64,000 nucleotides of DNA from Ovis canadensis (lineage: Eukaryota > Chordata > Mammalia > Artiodactyla > Bovidae): positions 24,158,501 to 24,222,500 of the forward strand of contig NC_091255.1 of NCBI RefSeq assembly GCF_042477335.2, read 5' to 3'. Positions 56,560-64,000 of this stretch are shown here, in pieces. A program made the translations under genes and the position numbers. The notes beneath the pieces were generated by a model. The model was not told the DNA's origin, ran no database searches, and worked only from the letters and a program-made list of their open reading frames with translations. Position 1 is the first letter of the stretch. Every line of letters begins with the position of its first letter.

Positions 56560-56697
56560 ACCCGGATGGGAGGGGAGTTTGGAGGAGAATAGATAGATGT
56601 CTATGTATGGTTGAGTCCCCTTGATGTCCACCTGAGACTATGACATTGTTAACTGGCTGTACTCCAATACAAAATTAAAAGTCTTTAAAAAATTGAG
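56560..56697 (+). mobile_element. L1 3' end fragment
   Basis: TTGATGTCCACCTGAGACTA, GTTAACTGGCTGTACTCCAA and an A-rich tail. Confidence 0.85.
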
Positions 56698-56929
56698 AGC
56701 TGTCTACCTGATTCAATCATATGTATTATGCTCCATAACATTCTGGAGCTCACTTTTTTTTTTAATGTCAAAAAATAACTTTTTTCTACATTTTTAAAGA
56801 TAAGAATGTATAACTTTCAGTCAGTTGTAGAAACTTTAGGGTGGTATCATAAACATTACTCTACCACAGGAACGGAATGAAAAATGTAGAACACCTCTCT
56901 CAAGGCATCCAGACATCAGCCAGCACGGG

Positions 56930-57040
56930 TGCTTAGCAACGCACTGCAGTGGAGTCGGAGCCTTCTGCGCAGGCGCCTGCCCACTAGCCTACATCAGCAG
57001 CCCAGGCTGCGTGCCCACACTAGGGACCTCCGGTAAGAAA
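56930..57040 (+). promoter_or_regulatory. Possible orphan promoter and first exon
   Basis: A CpG-containing patch in AT-rich DNA holds TGCGCAGGCGC (56966-56976), which fits an NRF1 site, and an RFX half-site-like TTAGCAAC (56933-56940). A consensus splice donor GTAAGA starts at 57033. No coding exon follows that I can identify. It may instead be part of an unrecognised repeat. Confidence 0.3.
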
Positions 57041-57674
57041 TTGTTATTACAATTTACAGCTCCCAAGTGTTCAGTTTTAGCTTTCTGGTCTTTAATTGAT
57101 TGCTTTTCCCATTTCAATCTCCAAGGTCCTGCAATCACGCAGACTCAGAGGGGAGGAGTCTTGCTTGTTTACTGGGGCAGCTGGCATCCAGAATTAGGGT
57201 ACTTCTCCCTGAATCTGCCCTCAAACTTCAGATCTGTTTCCTCAGTGGAGGGCGCTGCCCTCCTTTCACTTGTCTGATACACTGAGAGGATTTGTAACAC
57301 TTTCAAATGTTCCTGAGGCTTCTGAAATGTTTCCCAGGCCCAGACTCTGGCATTTTCCCAACTCAGAGGAACACACTTGCATGACTTTTAATGATTTTCA
57401 GGTGATTGCCTGCTCTTTGCCGGAAACAAAAAACATACAGAAATGCCAAAAGGAAAGGGCAAAACACATCTGCATTTAGGGTGGGTGACTGACTTGTCTT
57501 CGTTTTGCCTGTGATTTCTTTGTTTGGCCTGTGTTTAGCGCTAAATGACTAGTGTCCCAGGAAACCCCTCAGTCCTGCGCAAATCACAAAGATTAATCAC
57601 CCTACCTGCATCTTAAATACTAAGATTGAATCTGGCTGAAACTTCTTTATTTTACCCCTTTCTTCTCTCTTGAT

Positions 57675-57830
57675 TTCTCTCTGTGTATATGTGTGTATAT
57701 ATAGCAGTATGTATGCATACATATGAAAGTATAGATGTGTTTTGGTATATTTATACACATATATGTGTATAGATACACATATATATCCATATATCCATGT
57801 ATATACACACATATATAGACATAATGCACA
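57675..57830. repeat. TA/TG-rich microsatellite region
   Basis: Irregular GTATA, CATA and TATG units over about 150 bp. Open frames through it are low-complexity. Confidence 0.75.
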
Positions 57831-58164
57831 TGTGATAATATTTATAGCTTTCTTTCCTTACTGGTCATGCACTCTTCTGAGTCATTAGGTATTCCTCAGT
57901 TGCTTGAATTTTAAAGGCTTCATAGTGGTCCATTTTACATACCACACACATGCCATAATTAAAGTCTTTCACTGTAGTTGGATATATATATGATTTATAG
58001 CTTCGCCTTTAAAGTTAACATTTTGAGGGAAAAGTCAGTTTAAAATCCTGACCCACATCTTTATTTCTTTCTGCAGCTATGGAATTAGCATATCACAATG
58101 CATGAAATGTTGACACTTTTAACATGTATTACCCTATCACTTTCTAGAAAGTTTTACCCTGGAC

Positions 58165-58750
58165 AACGTTTACAATCTGTGGTAAAGAGAATCATGGACT
58201 CCCCACATGTCCAGTCCCCAGTTGCTGGAACCTGTGAGAATATTATCTTACATGGCAAAGGGATCTTTGCACATGTGGTTCCAGGTTCAGAACTTGAGAT
58301 GGAGGAGCAGCCAGGTTATCCAGGTGGGCCCGACATAATCACACAGTCCCTGAAAGTGGAGACCCTGTCCTAGGGTATCAGAGGGATAAGACAGAACAAG
58401 AAGAGATCTCAGCTGTGTGTGGGAGAGACTCGACACGCTGCTGCTGGCTTTCAAGACGGAGGAAGGGGGCTTGGATCCAAGGATTCTAGCGGCTTCTAGA
58501 AGCTGGGAATAGCCCTCTGCTGACAGTCATCAAAAAATAAAGATCTTAGTCCAAAAGAACCGAATTCTGCCAACACCCTGAGTGATCAAGAAAAGTGACT
58601 CTTCTCTATAGCGTCTAGATAAACACAGTTCTGCCAACACCTTGATTTTAGTCTGATGAGAACTGGATCTCACCTTCAGCACTGTAAGAGAATAAATTTG
58701 TGTTGTATAAATCACTGATTTTAGTGGTACTTTATTATGATAGTAGTAGA
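58165..58750 (+). mobile_element. MLT1-type LTR (ERVL-MaLR)
   Basis: Landmarks in order: CATGGCAAAGGGATCTTTGC, TATCCAGGTGGGCCCGACAT, GCGGCTTCTAGAAGCTGG, CTGCCAACACCTTGATTTTA and GAATAAATTTGTGTTGT, as in MLT1 LTRs. An internal duplication repeats TTCTGCCAACACC at 58565 and 58629. An old solitary LTR; no retroviral genes are nearby. Confidence 0.75.
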
Positions 58751-58889
58751 AAACAAATGAATTATTCTTTTAAAATGTGTGATGCTTTATTAATAAAAAT
58801 ATGATTTTACATATGGGCCAAACTTACCTATAGTGATAGAATTCAGACTAGAGTCTCCCTTTTGGGAATATTTTTTAAAAATTATTTTC

Positions 58890-59066
58890 TGTTTTTTTTT
58901 TTTAAGTTGCTATTTCATTTTAATTAATTTTTTCTTCTCTTTTCTTTTCTTTCTTTTTGTTGTGCCATGCAGCACACAGCATCTTAGTTCTCCAACCAGG
59001 GATCGAACCCATGCCTCCCTTCATTGGAAGCATGGAGTCTTAACCACTGGACCACCAGGGAAGTCC
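58890..59066 (-). mobile_element. CHR-type tRNA-derived SINE
   Basis: T-rich tail, CAGCATCTTAGTTCTCCAAC through GGACCACCAGGGAAGTCC, reversed. Confidence 0.83.
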
Positions 59067-59176
59067 GCTTTTGGAGATATTAACTGGCAGGGACCTGAGG
59101 GAGACGTCTGGGGTTTGGAAAAGTTCTACAAATGTTGATTTGAGATGTGGCTATGTGGAGTGTAGGTGCAAATGTA

Positions 59177-59381
59177 CCAAGTCACTTCAGTTGTGTCCCA
59201 CTCTTTGCAACCCCATGGACTGTTGCCTTCCAGGCTCCTCTGCCCATGGGATTCTCCAGGCAAGAATACTGGATTGGATTGCCATGCCCTCCCCTAGGGG
59301 ATCTTCCCAACCCAGGGATCCAACCTGTGTCTCCTGAATTGCCAGGCAGGTTCTTTACCACCAGCACCACCTGGGAAGCCC
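59177..59381 (-). mobile_element. Bov-tA SINE (first of three)
   Basis: CAAGTCACTTCAGTTGTGTC through CACCACCTGGGAAGCCCC, reversed. Confidence 0.9.
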
Positions 59382-59385
59382 CACA

Positions 59386-59578
59386 TGGAGTGAAAGTTGC
59401 TCAGCTGTGCAGAACTGTTTGCGACCCCACGGACTATAGAGTCCATGGAATTCTCCAGGCCAGAATACTAGAGTGGGTAGCGTTTCCCTTCTCCAGGGGA
59501 TCTTCCCAACCCAGGGATTGAACCCAGGTCTCCCACATTGTAGGCTGATTGTTTACCAGCTGAGCCACAAGGGAAGCC
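59386..59578 (-). mobile_element. Bov-tA SINE (second of three)
   Basis: AGTTGCTCAGCTGTGCAGAA through GAGCCACAAGGGAAGCC, reversed. Confidence 0.9.
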
Positions 59579-59701
59579 TGAGAATACAGGAGTGGGTAGT
59601 CTATCCTTCTTTCTCCAGCTGATCTTCCCAACCCAGGAACGGAACTGAGGTTTCCAGCATTGCAGGCAGATTCTTTACCAACTGAGCTATCAGAGAAGCC
59701 C
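59579..59701 (-). mobile_element. Bov-tA SINE, partial (third of three)
   Basis: Only the tRNA-proximal half: AGAATACAGGAGTGGGTAGT through GAGCTATCAGAGAAGCCCC. It directly abuts the second copy. Confidence 0.88.
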
Positions 59702-60723
59702 CACATGGAGTGTAGACATGTATAAAACAGACTTATCTCCATTGAATTTAATTTTTGGAGAGTATTACCTCAATTAAAAAGAAACCACTCCATTGTTTAA
59801 ACTTTTATGCATGGGTTGGTTCTTTGTGTACATGTCCATTGGTTTGAGTTTTTTCCTTGTAAATTGATAGTCTCCTTAGCTTGAGAATTCACTTATTTTT
59901 CCCTTATTTATAAGATACTTTAAAACTCTATCTCTTGTACATTTCATATTTTGAAAACACAGTATATCACCTCTTAATACAAAAGTTACAGAACACGAAA
60001 CATAGTCTGGACCGCAGGATTTCCCCTTAGAAGAAGGAACTTAAGCCTTTTCAGAAGGGCAGCTTTTTTAAACTCTGGGACTGTCCCCGCCGATTGCATC
60101 AAGTCGGATACACATGCTAAAGCATGGTTTGGGGATCCAGTTTATATTTAGTCACAGTCCACACGCAATGCCACTAAAGAAGGCAGGAACTTTTTATTCT
60201 CCAATGAGATGGCATGCTGCGGAGGTGCATCTGGAAACAAGAGCTAGAAATATAATCAAAACTCTTTTTATCAGGACAAGTGGGTTCATCAAAATGCAAG
60301 GGATTAAGGGCAAGCAGGCATAATCCTAGCTTGCTTGCTAAGTAGCTGTGTGACCTAACCAGAGGCCATTAGGCCCACCTGCCTCATCTAGGAAACATGG
60401 CGATGCTCATGGTCAGGGATGGCGAGTTAGTTTTAGCGCAAACATCAGCCCAAAAGGATGATAGTAAGGATAACAAGGTCTTGTGCTGGCCTTTGAGAAA
60501 TAGTAATGAGGCTCTTTACTGATGTCCTCCAAGGACACAGGGTTAGGGAGGACCCCAGTTTTGTGACATGTCAGGCATTTCTGAACCAGGAGATACCTAT
60601 GTTCCATCAATTTTATTTTCCCAAGATCATCTTGAAATGGGTCCAGTCTGAGACTGGACATTTAGGACATTAGGAATTAGCTGGGAGGTGTTCACTCCTG
60701 TGTAGCTCCATCTCGGAAACAGG
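59702..60723. other. Unassigned intergenic DNA
   Basis: No gene recognised. The open frame 60661-60413 on the - strand has no domain I can name. Confidence 0.4.
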
Positions 60724-60890
60724 AGAGTGGTTAAGATCATGAACTCTGGAGTCAGACTGCCAGGATTTGGTCACCCAGATGCTTATTTCAGATCTCGGCA
60801 CCTCAGTTTCCCTACCAGTAAAATGAAGGCATAAAAAGAGTTGACACAGGGGGGCATAGAACAGTGTGTCATAAGCATAGAGTAAGTATT
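60724..60890 (+). repeat. MIR fragment
   Basis: GTGGTTAAGATCATGAACTC, TGGAGTCAGACTGCCAGGAT, CTCAGTTTCCCTACCAGTAA and AACAGTGTGTCATAAGCATA follow MIR almost end to end. Confidence 0.85.
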
Positions 60891-60895
60891 TCCTG

Positions 60896-61095
60896 GGGCT
60901 TCCCAGGCAGCTCAGTGATAAAGAAGCCACCTGTCAATGTAGGAGATGAGGGTTTGATCCCTGGGTTGGGAAGATCCCTTGGAGAAGGAAATGGCAGCCC
61001 ACTCCAGTATTCTTGTCTAGGAAATCCCATGGAAAGGGGAGCCTGGCAGGCTATCATCCACCAGGTCGCAAAGGAGTTGGATAGGACTTAGCAAC
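60896..61095 (+). mobile_element. Bov-tA SINE
   Basis: GGGGCTTCCCAGGCAGCTCA through GGAGTTGGATAGGACTTAGC. Confidence 0.9.
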
Positions 61096-61239
61096 TAAAC
61101 AACAGCAGTGGAGTATTTACTAAGTCAGCAGCTATGAATATTCATCACGAGGGGGACGCAGTGACTGGAGGATGCTAGGGAGGTACCAAGGATGTGGACC
61201 ATTCGAAGTGTTCCTGTAACTGTCTTCATGCTTCTTGGT

Positions 61240-61680
61240 AAAGAGGTAGTAGAAATGGGCCTTCTGGAAGACCTGTGCTAGAGACGGGGAAATAGAAAGA
61301 GTCTCCTGGGAACAGTGGAGACAGGGCTTCTCAGATCCTCTCTTGAACCAGAGGTGCAGGAGGCTCTGGACCCCCAGCAGGAACAGGAGACAGACCCCAG
61401 TGGGGACAGACATCGAGGGGCCCCTCGCTCAGGTTCTGTGGGAAGTTCAAAGACTGTCGCCAGCAAATTCCATTGATTGCGCAATTTCCCTCCTTTGGTT
61501 TCGGTTTCCATCTGGATTTGGGAAACCTTCCTGTGAAAGTCAAAATGAAACTTGACACGGCTCAAGTTCTGCAGCTGTTTTGGCCAGCTGCTAGCCTTCC
61601 CTCCCTAGTACAGGATGCTTATGTTGCTGTTGTTTTTTTTCTCTCCCTCTCTCCTTTCCTGGGGGCTTCCTAGTTAGCTG
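61240..61680. repeat. Paralogous intergenic segment, copy 2, with enhancer-like motifs
   Basis: Counterpart of 42710-43150. It contains the perfect C/EBP palindrome ATTGCGCAAT (61476-61485) and, 13 bp on, GTTTCGGTTTC (61498-61508), which on the - strand is a perfect GAAANNGAAA interferon-response core. The 93-codon frame 61413-61132 on the - strand starts with a hydrophobic stretch but is not conserved in copy 1. Confidence 0.6.
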
Positions 61681-62790
61681 TTAACTAAAGCACAGACAAC
61701 AACAGCCATGCTGGTCGTTTAGGAGCGGGTGGATGGCAAAGCTGCGGTCTAGACAATAAGCTGGTAGTGGGCGGGGATAAGTTAATATTGGGAAAGAAAT
61801 GAGGCTGCTACAGTGGAAGCTGGTGTCCACCTTCTTAAATGACTCCCAAGACATATATCAGGTTCGGGTGGACGAATAGCCTGGGAATCTCGAGCCTGGG
61901 CTTCATCTTACAGCGTTGCCCCCAGGTTTATTCAGAGATCACAGAATCACAGAAACGTTGGAGAGAGGCATTAGAAGAAAGACATAAAGTGCTTTCCAGC
62001 GGATGACACGGCTAGTCTGTGATGAGCCAGGACTGGAGGTGAGCAGTGGCCATGTGTGAGTGTCAGGTCCTCGCCGAGACTACCATGCAAGTCCAAATTC
62101 AAGACAGAAGGGGGTGGAATCCAAGCGGCAACAGCACACAGGAACCTCAGCAAGCCTCCCAGCTGGGCCTCAGGTCCCTAAGGAAACTGATCAAAACCTC
62201 GGAAGGGATACGCGGCCATAAGCCAACGGGCTGACTCAGCATCTTGGGATAAGTTCTGCAAACCTGCATTTTTAGAAGGAATCCTGCTGATTTCCATTCA
62301 CAGCCAGTTTGGAAGACATGGATCTAGGGCAGAAGCACATTCATGGGTGGGTACACTGGGTCTCATGGAAGGAAAATGATTTGTCAGTGACTCAGTTGAC
62401 AGTTTCATGCAGAGACACAGCCTAAGGAAGATGCGAGCACGTCCATGCATCCGTGTTTGGTCCCCAGTCCCTGATGGGAACTCTTCTCTATCAGAGGCCC
62501 CAGAGTCTCCAGGGCTTAGAGCTTAAAAGTTCATGGGCAGGAGAGGGAGGACAGATAGGCTGAGGACTGTTTAAAAATGAAAAGCTATAGCTTTACGAAT
62601 GGAGTGCTAGCAGATTCTATTTGTGGTAGTACACACAGCCTAACTCGCTGCTTCCTGCCTCTTATCATTCCCCACTTTCTACCCAAGACTTGCCCAGCGC
62701 CAGAGGGACTTCTGAGTATGGACCCATACAGTAGCATCTTAGTCATCTGGACTCTGACTCACTGTGTGCGCCTCCACTCCACTGGAAGTT
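61681..62790. other. Unassigned intergenic DNA
   Basis: 61930-62060 and 62320-62420 have MIR-like wording (GATGAGCCAGGACTGGAGG; GGTCTCATGGAAGGAAAATG). No gene recognised. Confidence 0.35.
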
Positions 62791-62791
62791 G

Positions 62792-62992
62792 AAAGTGAAG
62801 TCCTTCAGTCATGTCTGACTCTTTGTGACCCCATGGACTGTAGCCTACCAGGCTCCTCCATCCATGGGGTTTTCTAGGCAAGAATATTGGAGTGGGTTGC
62901 CATTTCCTTCTCCAGGGGATCTTCCCAACCCAGGGATCGAACCCGGGTCTCCCACATTGTAGGCAGATGCTTTCACCATCTGAGCCACCAAG
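62792..62992 (-). mobile_element. Bov-tA SINE
   Basis: AAGTCCTTCAGTCATGTCTG through CACCATCTGAGCCACCAAG, reversed. Confidence 0.9.
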
Positions 62993-63007
62993 TTTAAAGG
63001 TAACTCT

Positions 63008-63242
63008 CTTTTTTTAAGAAAAAGATTTACTTATTTGGTTGCATCAAGTCTTAGCTGCAGCACGCAGGGTCTTCACTGCCTCGTGGGGAATCTTTCATTG
63101 TAGCACATGAACACTAGTGGTGGCACTCTGGCTCAGTAGTTGTGCTGAGGCAAGTGGGAACTTAGTTCCCCGGCCAGGGATTGAACCCAAGTCCCCTGCA
63201 TTACCAGGCAGATTCTTAACCACTGCACCACCAGGGAAGTCC
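63008..63242 (-). mobile_element. CHR-type tRNA-derived SINE
   Basis: T-rich tail, TTGGTTGCATCAAGTCTTAG through GCACCACCAGGGAAGTCCC, reversed. Confidence 0.85.
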
Positions 63243-63339
63243 CTAGGGGTCACTCTCGGTGGCCATTTGGGATGAGATCTCAGTGGCAGAAGAGACCAAC
63301 AGGACTACTGGACCCAGCCTGAGGATGAATGAAGATGCT

Positions 63340-63690
63340 AATTGCTCCCAGAATTTGGGGCCTCCTTGGAGGCTTTGGTGAAACACGTTTGTGTCTAGGC
63401 AGGCAATGACTGAGCCAGGAGTGGGTTTATAGTAACCTAGGCCCCTGATGAGCCCTGAGTGCAGATTTGAAACATGGTGCCTTCCAGCTCCTCCCGAGAC
63501 ACGGCTCCTCGGACCGAGGGAAATGGTGACATCCCTTACCAGACCCTGCCTACTCCCTGCCTGTGGTACAGTATCATCTCCACTGGATGGAGAGGGAAGT
63601 GGAGGCCCAGAAAGAGAAGCTGATATGCCCAAGTGCACAGGCAGTCAATGCTGCTTCTGTGATCAGCACCACCACCTCCCACCTCCCAGG
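63340..63690. repeat. Paralogous intergenic segment, copy 2
   Basis: Counterpart of 35390-35740 on the same strand. Besides CGAGACACGGCTCCT and CCTGCCTGTGGTACAG, GGCTTTGGTGAAACACG aligns with GGCTTCGGTGGAAAGC. The right part is MIR-like. Confidence 0.55.
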
Positions 63691-64000
63691 CCTGGACATT
63701 TCCAGCTCTGCGTGCTCCCGAGTAGACAGTTACCTACCGCAGTGCTCTCTCCCCAGACTGGCAGGTGGGCGCCCTCTAGTTGATCTTAAACTTTGATGGG
63801 GAGGCTAGTTTCCCTACAAGTCTGGGTTCCATTTTTTAAAGAAGAGCAGACCAAGCTCATAGACTGCAGAGGGATCTTAGGGGACCATTCAGAAAGAGGA
63901 GACCCTGTCTCTTTAAGTGCTGGTTCCTAAACCTTTGCAGCTGGACTCCAGGGGATGGTGACAAAGGGAAGAAAATATGGGACATGCTCGTAAATGCCAG
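63691..64000. other. Unassigned intergenic DNA at the right edge
   Basis: No exon is recognisable before the window ends. Confidence 0.4.

Noticed and set aside
60413-60661. 82-codon - strand frame
   Set aside because: No recognisable motif or family; ordinary chance length for this window.
61132-61413. - strand frame beginning MSVPTGVCLLFLLGVQSLL, resembling a signal peptide
   Set aside because: The paralogous segment at 42.7-43.1 kb lacks the ATG and frame, and no cysteine pattern of a chemokine follows.
63243-63638. 131-codon - strand frame near the right edge
   Set aside because: Overlaps a MIR-like piece and an intergenic paralogous segment; no protein family recognised.

Overview
The window is nuclear DNA of a ruminant, most likely a bovid; I cannot name the species. 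Three things show this: dense Bov-tA and BOV-A2 SINEs, several BovB (RTE-class) LINEs, and a ruminant-type L1 together with CHR-type tRNA-derived SINEs. Coding sequence is sparse, AT-rich intergenic DNA dominates, and genes are split by GT-AG introns. No bacterial gene, CRISPR array, rRNA gene or intact tRNA gene was seen.

The window covers part of the MCP-type CC-chemokine cluster. Two intact three-exon genes were assembled by hand: CCL1 on the + strand (14214-16988, 97 aa) and CCL8 on the - strand (37654-39159, 99 aa). Between them, at the position CCL13 holds in the human cluster, lies a three-exon chemokine pseudogene on the - strand (21628-23163). Its exon 1 is the same length as that of CCL8 and its splice sites are kept. 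It has lost its start codon and at least two structural cysteines, gained an insertion in exon 2, and carries a SINE at the end of exon 3. A second, fainter relic resembles a lone MCP exon 3 (35215-35305, - strand). Two pairs of paralogous intergenic segments (35.39-35.74 kb with 63.34-63.69 kb; 42.71-43.15 kb with 61.24-61.68 kb) fit cluster growth by tandem duplication. The order CCL1, CCL13-like, CCL8 predicts another MCP-family gene just beyond the right edge.

Layout: 1-14 kb is intergenic DNA with nested SINEs, L1 3' ends and one small retrocopied mRNA tail. CCL1 follows at 14-17 kb. From 17 to 21.4 kb are repeats and unassigned DNA, then the CCL13-like pseudogene at 21.6-23.3 kb. At 26.7-31.3 kb an L1 is interrupted by a near-complete BovB whose 5' half is inverted. 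An old L1 lies at 32.4-33.5 kb, the exon-3 relic at 35.3 kb and CCL8 at 37.6-39.3 kb. A decayed BovB occupies 44.7-46.7 kb. A 7.8 kb, essentially full-length but broken L1 with a 17-bp target-site duplication fills 47.75-55.57 kb. The rest, 55.6-64 kb, holds SINEs, an MLT1 LTR, an enhancer-like element and a possible orphan promoter/exon.

CCL1 and CCL8 encode secreted leukocyte attractants. Visible regulatory sequence includes TATA-type boxes before both genes, a kappaB-type decamer overlapping an E-box upstream of CCL1, and an AU-rich element in the CCL8 3' flank. I found no previously undescribed biological system. The most notable items are the pseudogene at the CCL13 position, the duplicated flanking segments with a conserved C/EBP-type site, and the inverted BovB.
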